NCBI GenBank assembly: GCA_034436045.1
Contig: DAOTVZ010000115.1
Location: forward strand, 1 to 7,727
Reading direction: 5' to 3'
Length of the DNA: 7,727 nucleotides
Origin: H111-94 sp034436045
GTDB lineage: Bacteria; Chloroflexota; Ktedonobacteria; Ktedonobacterales; Ktedonobacteraceae
Positions 1-6,054 of the stretch are shown here, piece by piece (the stretch's first letter is position 1; every line of letters starts with the position of its first letter). A program made the translations under genes and the position numbers. The notes beneath the pieces were generated by a model that did no database searches, was not told the DNA's origin, and saw nothing but the letters and a program-made list of their open reading frames with translations.

Positions 1-5
1 GTAGC

Positions 6-34
6 TTGACAATTTTATTGTAATCGTTTACAAT
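6..34 (+). promoter_or_regulatory. Near-consensus sigma-70-type promoter
   Basis: TTGACA at 6-11 is a perfect -35 box. It is followed by a 17-bp spacer and TACAAT at 29-34, a five-of-six -10 box. Transcription would begin near 41 and run into the regulator gene at 305, leaving an untranslated leader of about 260 nt. The motifs are seen directly; use of the promoter is inferred. Because the window starts at base 1, this promoter could also serve a larger unit, but no other + strand gene lies before 305. Confidence 0.75.
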
Positions 35-35
35 A
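16..35. promoter_or_regulatory. LacI-family / cre-like operator over the -10 box
   Basis: Positions 16-35 form a perfect inverted repeat with 8-bp arms (TATTGTAA and TTACAATA) around TCGT. The core at 19-32, TGTAATCGTTTACA, matches the CcpA/LacI-family consensus TGWAANCGNTNWCA at every defined position, including the central CG. It covers the end of the promoter spacer and the whole -10 box, so a bound protein would be expected to block RNA polymerase. A further half-site, TATTG at 40-44, forms a second small inverted repeat with CAATA at 31-35. The regulator itself is not in the window. Confidence 0.65.
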
Positions 36-82
36 TCTGTATTGGAAGTAGAGATTTTCCTGGCGCATCGGCATGTAAGAGT

Positions 83-112
83 ATTGACAGGATGCGAGAA
101 GGGGCTGTCAAT
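83..112 (+). repeat. Inverted repeat in the leader, possible RNA hairpin
   Basis: ATTGACAG at 83-90 and CTGTCAAT at 105-112 are perfect reverse complements separated by a 14-nt loop (91-104). In the transcript this would form an 8-bp hairpin. The first in-frame ATG upstream of the regulator, at 92, lies in its loop. There is no U-tract after the stem, so it does not look like an intrinsic terminator. As DNA it could be an operator. The pairing is seen; any function is unknown. Confidence 0.5.
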
Positions 113-164
113 TACTCTTGTAAAGAACAAGTCTCTCCGTCTTCCAGTCCAAAGGGCATCAATA

Positions 165-204
165 TAGGTAACAGGCTTTTAGGTAACAGGCTTTTAGGTA
201 ACAG
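165..204 (+). repeat. 15-bp tandem direct repeat, 2.7 copies
   Basis: TAGGTAACAGGCTTT occurs perfectly at 165-179 and 180-194, followed by a partial copy TAGGTAACAG at 195-204. The unit is a multiple of three. It lies in an open frame continuous with the regulator, where it would read GNRLLGNRLLGN, but it sits upstream of the preferred start at 305. It is therefore more likely part of the leader or of regulatory DNA. Possible roles are protein binding or a slippage-prone sequence; none is shown by the sequence. Confidence 0.8.
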
Positions 205-294
205 CGTTCATGTAACTCAGGGTCTACAATCGCTGGTACTATGCTCTCACACTTCACAAAGAGGGCTGCTGGCCACGTGGAAACGTGGGACAAC

Positions 295-299
295 GGAGG
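295..299 (+). promoter_or_regulatory. Ribosome binding site deciding the regulator start
   Basis: GGAGG at 295-299 lies 5 nt before the ATG at 305. The open frame extends upstream to an ATG at 92, but that codon has no comparable site. The residues between 92 and 304 look like low-complexity and repeat-encoded sequence rather than a folded domain, so 305 is preferred. Confidence 0.75.
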
Positions 300-304
300 A
301 TGAG

Positions 305-2146
305 ATGCCAAAACGCGCAAATTATTTGCTCATATGGTCGCACTTCAGGCAGGTATATGAATTGCACGAGGGGGAGCAAGGGAGTGTTCTGGACGTGAAA
401 TCCGATAGCTTCTCCCTGGAAATGTGGCTGGAGCAGCATTTCTCGTTCTCCTTTCGTGGACAGAACGGCTTCTTCAGGGCACGCAAAGAGTTTTATAAGG
501 GGCGAGGCGAGGGATACTGGTATGCCTATGCCCGTATCAAGGGAAAGCTGACCAAGCGCTATCTGGGAAGAAGCAACGTTTTAACTTTGGCTCACTTGGA
601 GCAGGTGGCACAGCTATTATGGTGTGATACACAACCCACACCACAGCGGGGAGGGAAGAAGACACCCATCATCACTTACGCAGAAGGCCCTTCTCTCTCA
701 GATACCCGGTGTCAAGGCAATGCCATTATCTTACTGGCGAGCAAGCTCCACGCGCCTCCGCCGCGTCCACATCTGCTCCATCGTCCCCGCCTGCTCCAGC
801 GGCTGCAACGGGGTCTGACTAAAAGCCTGCTTCTCCTCTCGGCCCCGGCGGGTTTCGGCAAATCCACCCTCATCAGCGACTGGCTGGCTGCATGCACCAT
901 TCCTGTCGCCTGGCTCACGCTTGAACCGCGCGACAATGATCCGCTACGCTTTCTCACCTATGTACTCAGTGCCTTGCAGGCTACTGATCCTGGATTAAGC
1001 AAGGTCATACAAAATCTGCCCCACCCTCTGCATCGAGCATCGCCAGAGCAAGTACTGGCCTCATTGATTCACGGTCTGGAAACCGACATAGATGAGAAGC
1101 AGCAACACATCGTCCTGGTACTGGATGATTACCACGTCATTACCAACGGCTCCATTCACTATGCGCTATCCTTTCTGCTGGAACATCTACCTCCGCAATT
1201 ACATATAGTGATATCCACGCGCGAAGATCCACCGTTGCCCCTGGCGCGCCTGCGCGGGCGCGATAATTTACTGGAACTGAGAGCTACCGATCTGCGCTTT
1301 ACAGACGAAGAAGCCACCGCTTACCTTGTGGAGAAGATGAAGCTGCCACTTTCAGAAGAGGAATGTTCGCTACTCCTGGCACGCACAGAAGGTTGGATCA
1401 CCGGTTTGTACCTGGCAGCGCTGGCCTTACAGGATTGCAGGAACCCCTTCACTTTCATAGCGACCTTTAGCGGCAGCCATCCCTACATCATGGACTATCT
1501 GCTGGAAGAAGTCCTGAACCGTCAGCCGCAAGCCATCCAGGATTTCCTGTTACAGACCTCCCTCCTGGATCGGCTGAATGCCTCGCTGTGCAATGCTGTG
1601 CGCTTGCAGAACGACAGCCAGACACAACTCGCCTTCCTGGAACGGTCTAACCTGTTTCTGATTCCCCTCGACGACGAACGATGCTGGTATCGCTACCACC
1701 ATCTGTTTGCCGAGGCCCTTCGTCAGCGCTTGCAGCAGACGACACCGGAGTTAATCCCTATCCTGCGCCTGCGGGCCAGCAACTGGTTCGAGCAGCACGG
1801 GCTGCTCACTGATGATAAGACCACTCTACCGTCCTTGCCGGGGTGGGCACATCAGCTCGGTCTGGAGCGCGATTACACTGCGCGGTTGTTGGCGACAGGC
1901 CAGACAAGGTTCGTGGAACACCAACTTCATGTCTCTCAAGACGGCTTACTGATGGAGCCACTCACACCACGCGAACGCGAGGTGTTGCAGATCCTGGTAG
2001 AAGGCGCTTCCAATCAGGAAATCGCCCGCCGATTGGTTTTGAGCGTGAACACTGTCAAGAAACATGTTTTGAACATCTATGGCAAACTGAACGTGCAGAA
2101 CCGCGCGCAAGCTATTGCCAGAGCATGGGAGATCGATCAACACTGA
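305..2146 (+). CDS. LuxR-family regulator, MalT-like STAND ATPase, TPR domain missing
   Basis: The 613-residue product is a predicted cytoplasmic transcription factor. Residues about 1-105 form a small N-terminal domain with a GEGYWYAYAR...KRYLG motif, then an acidic/basic linker. A MalT-type nucleotide-binding domain follows: Walker A APAGFGKST at 180-188, Walker B LVLDD ending at D274-D275, and the conserved TEGWITGLYLAAL and WYRYHHLFAEALR blocks. A GerE/LuxR helix-turn-helix occupies about 553-613 (LTPREREVL, SNQEIARRL, VNTVKKHV). In this family, ATP binding plus an effector usually promotes oligomerisation and activation. MalT-like proteins are about 900 residues because a long TPR sensor domain sits between ATPase and HTH. 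Here only about 60 residues, from NWFEQHGLL to the HTH, fill that space, so the TPR array seems deleted in frame. The gene stands 269 bp before the fructose PTS genes and may control them. It could also be a decayed, inactive paralogue, though the frame is intact. Confidence 0.85.
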   Translation: MPKRANYLLIWSHFRQVYELHEGEQGSVLDVKSDSFSLEMWLEQHFSFSFRGQNGFFRARKEFYKGRGEGYWYAYARIKGKLTKRYLGRSNVLTLAHLEQVAQLLWCDTQPTPQRGGKKTPIITYAEGPSLSDTRCQGNAIILLASKLHAPPPRPHLLHRPRLLQRLQRGLTKSLLLLSAPAGFGKSTLISDWLAACTIPVAWLTLEPRDNDPLRFLTYVLSALQATDPGLSKVIQNLPHPLHRASPEQVLASLIHGLETDIDEKQQHIVLVLDDYHVITNGSIHYALSFLLEHLPPQLHIVISTREDPPLPLARLRGRDNLLELRATDLRFTDEEATAYLVEKMKLPLSEEECSLLLARTEGWITGLYLAALALQDCRNPFTFIATFSGSHPYIMDYLLEEVLNRQPQAIQDFLLQTSLLDRLNASLCNAVRLQNDSQTQLAFLERSNLFLIPLDDERCWYRYHHLFAEALRQRLQQTTPELIPILRLRASNWFEQHGLLTDDKTTLPSLPGWAHQLGLERDYTARLLATGQTRFVEHQLHVSQDGLLMEPLTPREREVLQILVEGASNQEIARRLVLSVNTVKKHVLNIYGKLNVQNRAQAIARAWEIDQH

Positions 2147-2168
2147 GAGTCGATGAAAAGGACATCTC

Positions 2169-2196
2169 TTTTTCGGGTAAAAAATCACCCGAAAAA
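2169..2196. repeat. Perfect 10-bp inverted repeat after the regulator gene
   Basis: TTTTTCGGGT at 2169-2178 and ACCCGAAAAA at 2187-2196 pair perfectly around an 8-nt loop. Unlike an intrinsic terminator, the T run is on the 5' side of the stem and the A run on the 3' side, on both strands, so no U-tract follows the hairpin. TCACCC is repeated at 2185-2190 and 2197-2202. It may be an operator or an mRNA 3'-end structure after the stop codon at 2144-2146. Confidence 0.6.
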
Positions 2197-2247
2197 TCAC
2201 CCAGGATTACTCCCTTTGGGTACTGTCTTATCTATCAATCTCAGCTA

Positions 2248-2282
2248 TGCTTGAGAACACGGGCACAGTGCTTGCTCAAGCA
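2248..2282 (+). repeat. 8-bp inverted repeat with 19-nt loop
   Basis: TGCTTGAG at 2248-2255 pairs with CTCAAGCA at 2275-2282. The loop contains the small palindrome GCACAGTGC at 2263-2271. A hairpin here would end just before the orphan AAGGAGG at 2297-2303. No U-tract follows, so it is not a standard terminator. Function is unknown. Confidence 0.45.
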
Positions 2283-2335
2283 GGAAGCGAGCGGGGAAGG
2301 AGGACAAAGAACAGATCACATTGTAGTGAGAACCA

Positions 2336-2349
2336 GGTAAGAAATTACC
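2336..2349 (+). repeat. Small GNRA-loop hairpin before fruB
   Basis: GGTAA at 2336-2340 and TTACC at 2345-2349 pair across GAAA, a stable GNRA tetraloop. A weaker 4-bp stem, TCAC/GTGA at 2316-2329, lies just upstream. Both are short enough to arise by chance. Confidence 0.3.
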
Positions 2350-2405
2350 ACTTGAAAGATGATACTGCTTGAAGTAGCGAACTATTTTTCCCTCTTGCAT
2401 CCAGT

Positions 2406-2409
2406 GGAG
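2406..2409 (+). promoter_or_regulatory. Ribosome binding site deciding the fruB start
   Basis: GGAG at 2406-2409 lies 6 nt before the ATG at 2416. The frame is open to an earlier ATG at 2359, but that codon has only a weak upstream purine run. The 19 extra residues do not resemble the family N-terminus, whereas TIDERLVAVQ just after 2416 fits an EIIA start. Confidence 0.6.
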
Positions 2410-2415
2410 ACGATT

Positions 2416-4887
2416 ATGGTCACAATCGATGAACGCCTGGTCGCTGTCCAGACCAGGGCTGCGGATAAGCAGGAGGCCATCCGCCTGGCTGGTCAACTCC
2501 TGGTTGACAGTGGCTACATTGAACCGGGTTATATTGATAGTATGCTTGAGCGAGAAAAGGTGGCCAACACTTATCTCGGCAATGGTATCTCGATTCCTCA
2601 TGGATTGCCCAAAGATCGTGACTTAATTAAGCAAACGGGCATTTCGGTTGTACAAGTGCCTGAAGGCGTGGCCTGGAATCCCGGTGAAACAGCACGCTTG
2701 ATCGTAGGCATTGCCGCCAAATCTGATGAACACATCGATGTGCTACGCCGACTCACCCGTGTGCTGGGCGATCAGGAACAGGTGGCCCGCCTGGTGCAGA
2801 CGCGCGACCCCCGCGATATCATCGAAGCCCTGACGGGAGAGCGTCCCACTCAAGCGCCCACCGCTCCCCCTGTTACTGATTACCCTGATTTCTTTGATGC
2901 GGTCATCTTAAATAAGACAGGTCTCCATGCCCGTCCTGCTGCTACCTTTGTGGATCTGGCCAAGCGCTTCGAGGCCGATATTAAGGTGCGCAACGGGAAT
3001 CTCGTGGCTAACGGCAAAAGCCTCATCTCTCTCCTACAGCTTGGAGTTGAGCATGGTACTACCGTGCGCGTTTCAGCCCAGGGACCTGATGCGTCGGAAG
3101 CTCTGAACACTTTGAAAAATGCGATTGCCGTCGGGCTTGGCGACGAACCAGAAGAGCAACTGCCCCCTGCTCCTGGCAAAAGTACTTCGGGTTGGGTAGC
3201 GCGCCATGCTGTTACGACCATTTCCGGCGTTCCCGCTGCTGGCGGCCTCGCCGTTGGCCCTGTGCGCCAGTACGCGCAGAAAGCCGTCAGCGTGGTAGAG
3301 GATCGGCCTGAAGGCGATCCGGCCAGTGAAGGGTACAAGCTACAGAACGCACTCAACGCTGCGCAGAATGAGTTGGATCACCTGCATGAGGAGGTCAAAA
3401 CACGCCTGGGATCTGGCAAAGCGGCCATCTTTCGCGTGCATGGAGAATTTCTCAATGATGATACGCTCATCATGCAGACTGTCACGCTTATTTATCAAGG
3501 GCACAGCGCCGCCTGGTCGTGGCAACAGGTCATTAATGAACGTGTGAAGCAGATGCAGAAACTCGATGATCCCACGCTGGCTGGACGGGCTATTGACCTG
3601 AGCGACGTGGGTCTGCGCGTCCTGCATCACCTGGTAGAGGATGTCAAAGTAGAACCGTTGAATCTCACCACGCCCGCTATCCTCATCGCCGATGATTTAA
3701 CCCCATCCGATACAGCCTCGCTCGATGTTGATATGATTTTAGGCATATGTACAGCCAGAGGTGGACCAACCTCTCACACCGCTATCCTGGCACGCGGCTT
3801 CGGTCTGCCTGCTGTAGTGGGTGCTGGTGCGGAGGTGCTTGAGGTGGCGGATGGCACATCGGTCATTCTGGATGGCGATAGCGGCAAACTCTATATTAAG
3901 CCAAGCGACGCTGATATACAGTCGGCGAGAGAGAGACAACAGCGGTTGCAACAGGAGCAGGAAAAAGCGCGCGCCGCCAGCGCCGCTCCCGCAATCACAA
4001 CCGACGGGCATCGCGTAGAAATCTCCGCCAATATTAACCGCGCTGCCGACGCCGCGCAAGCGCTCGCAGCAGGAGCCGAGGGGGTCGGCTTGATGCGCAC
4101 AGAGTTCCTGTTCCTGGGGCGCGATTCAGTCCCGACCGAGGATGAGCAGTTCGAGGCTTACCGCGACATGGCGCAAGCTCTTGGCGACCGGCCCTTGATT
4201 ATTCGCACGCTGGACATCGGTGGCGATAAGGAGATACCATATCTCAACCTACCCCACGAAGATAATGCCTTCCTGGGAGTACGTGGGATTCGCCTCTGCC
4301 TGATACGGCCCGACCTCTTCATTCCTCAGTTACGCGCCATTTATCGTGCCGCCGCTTATGGCCGTGTCCACATCATGTTCCCGATGATCTCGACGCTCGA
4401 AGACATAGAACGCGCACGGGCCATCACTGAACAGGTGCGGCAGGAGTTGAATGCACCACCGATTCCGCTAGGAATTATGATCGAGGTGCCTTCCGCCGTC
4501 ATGCTGGCTCACTATATGGCGCGGGAAGTCGATTTCTTCTCCATCGGTACCAATGACCTGACCCAATACACGCTGGCGATGGATCGGTTACATCCGCAAC
4601 TGGCCCGGCAAGCCGATGCCTTACATCCAGCGGTATTGCGTATGATCGCGCAAGTGGTGCAGGCCGCCAGCAAAGAGGGCAAATGGGTTGGTGTGTGCGG
4701 CGGCCTGGCCGGGGACTTGAAGGGTGCCGCCATTCTGACCGGGCTGGGTGTGACAGAACTGAGCATGAGCGTACCCAGCATCGCCACTGTAAAGGCCCAC
4801 CTGCGTAGCCGCTCATTCGCCGAGTTGCAGCAGATCGCGCAGAAGGCATTGCAGTGTCGTACAGCGGCGGAGGTACGCAGCTTATGA
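2416..4887 (+). CDS. fruB: Fructose PTS multiphosphoryl transfer protein (EIIA-HPr-EI fusion)
   Basis: This 823-residue cytoplasmic protein carries phosphate from PEP to the fructose permease. Three domains are visible in order. EIIA of the fructose/mannitol family spans about 1-145, with phosphorylated His62 in GNGISIPHG. HPr (FPr) spans about 158-243, with His171 in GLHARPAA and Ser202 at the place of HPr Ser46. Enzyme I spans about 266-823, with His454 in GGPTSHTAILAR, the PEP-binding signatures RTEFLFLGRD and RTLDIGGDKE, GTNDLTQYTLAMDR, and the catalytic Cys761 in CGGLAGD. A Q/E-rich helix near 500-520 links the EI subdomains. The order EIIA-HPr-EI is known from the Rhodobacter and Pseudomonas fructose proteins. 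All active residues are present, so it should work without separate ptsH and ptsI. It overlaps fruK by 4 bp (ATGA), implying translational coupling. The alternative start at 2359 would give 842 residues. Confidence 0.94.
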   Translation: MVTIDERLVAVQTRAADKQEAIRLAGQLLVDSGYIEPGYIDSMLEREKVANTYLGNGISIPHGLPKDRDLIKQTGISVVQVPEGVAWNPGETARLIVGIAAKSDEHIDVLRRLTRVLGDQEQVARLVQTRDPRDIIEALTGERPTQAPTAPPVTDYPDFFDAVILNKTGLHARPAATFVDLAKRFEADIKVRNGNLVANGKSLISLLQLGVEHGTTVRVSAQGPDASEALNTLKNAIAVGLGDEPEEQLPPAPGKSTSGWVARHAVTTISGVPAAGGLAVGPVRQYAQKAVSVVEDRPEGDPASEGYKLQNALNAAQNELDHLHEEVKTRLGSGKAAIFRVHGEFLNDDTLIMQTVTLIYQGHSAAWSWQQVINERVKQMQKLDDPTLAGRAIDLSDVGLRVLHHLVEDVKVEPLNLTTPAILIADDLTPSDTASLDVDMILGICTARGGPTSHTAILARGFGLPAVVGAGAEVLEVADGTSVILDGDSGKLYIKPSDADIQSARERQQRLQQEQEKARAASAAPAITTDGHRVEISANINRAADAAQALAAGAEGVGLMRTEFLFLGRDSVPTEDEQFEAYRDMAQALGDRPLIIRTLDIGGDKEIPYLNLPHEDNAFLGVRGIRLCLIRPDLFIPQLRAIYRAAAYGRVHIMFPMISTLEDIERARAITEQVRQELNAPPIPLGIMIEVPSAVMLAHYMAREVDFFSIGTNDLTQYTLAMDRLHPQLARQADALHPAVLRMIAQVVQAASKEGKWVGVCGGLAGDLKGAAILTGLGVTELSMSVPSIATVKAHLRSRSFAELQQIAQKALQCRTAAEVRSL

Positions 4888-5849
4888 AAATTGCCACTGT
4901 CACGCTCAACCCGGCGATTGATCTGACGGTGCGAGCAGATAATTTTCGCCCCAATACAGTCAACTACGCGCAGGCCATGCAGTTTGACGCGGGGGGCAAA
5001 GGCGTCAATGTCGCCTCGTTCCTGGCGGATGCCGACTTCTCGACCGCCGTAACTGGCTTTCTGGGTCAGGAGAACGCCGATATCTTTGAGCGGTTCTTTG
5101 CTCGCAAGGGCATCGTTGACCAGTTTGTGCGCATTCCAGGTAGTACACGCATCGGCGTGAAGGTCGTCGATGAAGCTAACCAGCAGACGACCGACATCAA
5201 TATGCCGGGGCTGTCTCCTTCAGAGGAGGCCATGCAAACCCTACAGCAGACAATTGAAAAGCTTACCTCTACCTACGATTGGTTCGCGCTATCGGGAAGG
5301 CTGCCCCCAGGGATGCCCACGACAACTTATGCTACCCTCATCACGCTATTGCGAGATCATGGGAAACAGGTGGTGCTGGACACCAGCCATGAAGCCTTGC
5401 ACGAAGGTATCCAGGCCGGACCCACCATTGTCAAACCGAACGTAGATGAACTGCGACAGATTACCGGACAGGCCCTCGCCGATGAAGCTTCCATTGAGCA
5501 AGCCGCTCGTCAGCTTTTAGGCTATGGAATACAATTGGTTGTTATTTCCATGGGCGAGCGTGGAGCAATGTTTGTCGATTCGGCAAACGCGCTGATCGCC
5601 ACTCCCCCCCGTGTGACCGTCAAAAGTACGGTGGGTGCGGGTGACGCAATGGTGGCCGGGTTGATTGCCAGCCAGATTCGAGGTTTGAGTCTGCCTGATA
5701 GCGCCCGGCTGGCCACGGCTTTTTCGCTGGGGGCAATCACCAGTCCCGGTCATAATTTGCCTGCACAGGAGGTAGTGCAGGCATATGCTCAGCAGGTATT
5801 CATCCGCTCCTCTATTGGTGTTCCTGGCAGAGCCAAAGGCTGTTTGTAG
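4884..5849 (+). CDS. fruK: 1-phosphofructokinase
   Basis: The 321-residue product is a PfkB/ribokinase-family sugar kinase. It would phosphorylate fructose 1-phosphate, made by the PTS, to fructose 1,6-bisphosphate in the cytoplasm. Visible motifs are the N-terminal KIATVTLNPAIDLT characteristic of FruK, the glycine-rich signature AGGKGVNVA at 37-45, VKPNVDEL at 183-190, and TVGAGDAMVAG at 249-259 with the catalytic base Asp254. Length is close to the usual 310. ATG 4884 overlaps the fruB stop, and GGAGG at 4869-4873 lies 10 nt before it. An in-frame GTG at 4854 would add 10 residues but is inside fruB and less likely. LacC-type tagatose-6-phosphate kinase is the nearest alternative; the flanking fructose PTS genes argue for FruK. 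The last ten residues or so (VPGRAKGCL) look like a non-conserved tail. Confidence 0.94.
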   Translation: MKIATVTLNPAIDLTVRADNFRPNTVNYAQAMQFDAGGKGVNVASFLADADFSTAVTGFLGQENADIFERFFARKGIVDQFVRIPGSTRIGVKVVDEANQQTTDINMPGLSPSEEAMQTLQQTIEKLTSTYDWFALSGRLPPGMPTTTYATLITLLRDHGKQVVLDTSHEALHEGIQAGPTIVKPNVDELRQITGQALADEASIEQAARQLLGYGIQLVVISMGERGAMFVDSANALIATPPRVTVKSTVGAGDAMVAGLIASQIRGLSLPDSARLATAFSLGAITSPGHNLPAQEVVQAYAQQVFIRSSIGVPGRAKGCL

Positions 5850-5872
5850 CGCTTATTTTGTAGTACTTATTC
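5845..5872 (+). repeat. 14-bp imperfect tandem repeat at the fruK stop
   Basis: TGTAGCGCTTATTT at 5845-5858 is followed directly by TGTAGTACTTATTC at 5859-5872, differing at three positions. The first copy contains the fruK stop codon TAG at 5847-5849. The second abuts the GGGAGGA at 5874-5880. It may be a local duplication or a pair of binding sites. Confidence 0.55.
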
Positions 5873-5873
5873 A

Positions 5874-5905
5874 GGGAGGATGCCATGAACGACGTTTTTA
5901 CTTAA
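5874..5905 (+). other. Six-codon ORF behind a strong ribosome binding site
   Basis: GGGAGGA at 5874-5880 lies 4 nt before ATG 5885, which opens MNDVFT and stops at TAA 5903-5905. The translation signal is better spaced than that of fruA, yet there is no gene behind it. It could be a leader minigene that controls fruA translation, the remnant of a deleted gene's start, or chance. The sequence shows only the signal and the short frame. Confidence 0.35.
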
Positions 5906-6008
5906 CTTTTGCTTCCCTTGACTTCTTAGCATATCGATAGGACAGACAATGAAAGCCTTTCCTGCTGCAATCTGCACAAGAGGAATAGCCAGTTTTGAAA
6001 GGTTCGTC

Positions 6009-6041
6009 TGCCAATTGATCGATGCGTTCATGCAATTGTCG
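6009..6041. repeat. Paired CAATTG sites 21 bp apart before fruA
   Basis: The palindrome CAATTG occurs at 6012-6017 and 6033-6038, each followed by a similar ATCG or TCG. The 21-bp spacing is two helical turns, which would place two bound proteins on the same DNA face. The motif is short, so chance is possible. Confidence 0.3.
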
Positions 6042-6054
6042 TTTTTTCTAAAAA

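Larger units (their letters stand above)
2147..2415 (+). promoter_or_regulatory. Gap before fruB, structured putative leader
   Basis: This 269-bp stretch holds no convincing gene. It contains three inverted repeats (2169-2196, 2248-2282 and 2336-2349) and a Shine-Dalgarno-like AAGGAGG at 2297-2303 with no ATG, GTG or TTG at a usable distance. No strong promoter boxes and no classical terminator were found, so fruB may be read through from the regulator or use a promoter I cannot recognise. The density of pairing elements suggests a regulated leader, but it matches no riboswitch or T-box motif known to me. Confidence 0.4.

Noticed and set aside
92..304. N-terminal extension of the regulator from ATG 92
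   Set aside because: There is no good ribosome binding site at 92, the sequence includes a tandem repeat and has no recognisable domain, and ATG 305 has GGAGG at ideal spacing directly before the conserved N-terminal domain.
2169..2196. Intrinsic terminator for the regulator gene
   Set aside because: The stem is strong, but T residues are on its 5' arm and no U-tract follows on either strand, so it lacks the terminator signature.
2153..2254. 33-codon ORF starting just after the regulator stop
   Set aside because: It has only a weak purine run upstream, a lysine/asparagine/histidine composition dictated by the inverted repeat it spans, and no recognisable product.
2247..2372. 41-codon ORF overlapping the previous one and the fruB upstream ATG
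   Set aside because: No ribosome binding site is present before ATG 2247, and the peptide is hydrophilic with no family resemblance; chance frame.
2359..2415. Upstream start of fruB at ATG 2359
   Set aside because: It is possible, but the ribosome binding site is weaker than that of ATG 2416 and the 19 added residues are not like the EIIA N-terminus.
2880..3356. Long minus-strand ORF opposite fruB
   Set aside because: It lies antisense to the HPr and EI coding region with low-complexity serine/arginine/alanine content, typical of a GC-driven shadow frame.
5918..5950. Promoter for fruA from TTGACT at 5918
   Set aside because: At 16-18 bp spacing the -10 positions read like GACAGA, a poor match; GACAAT lies at 21 bp, which is too far.
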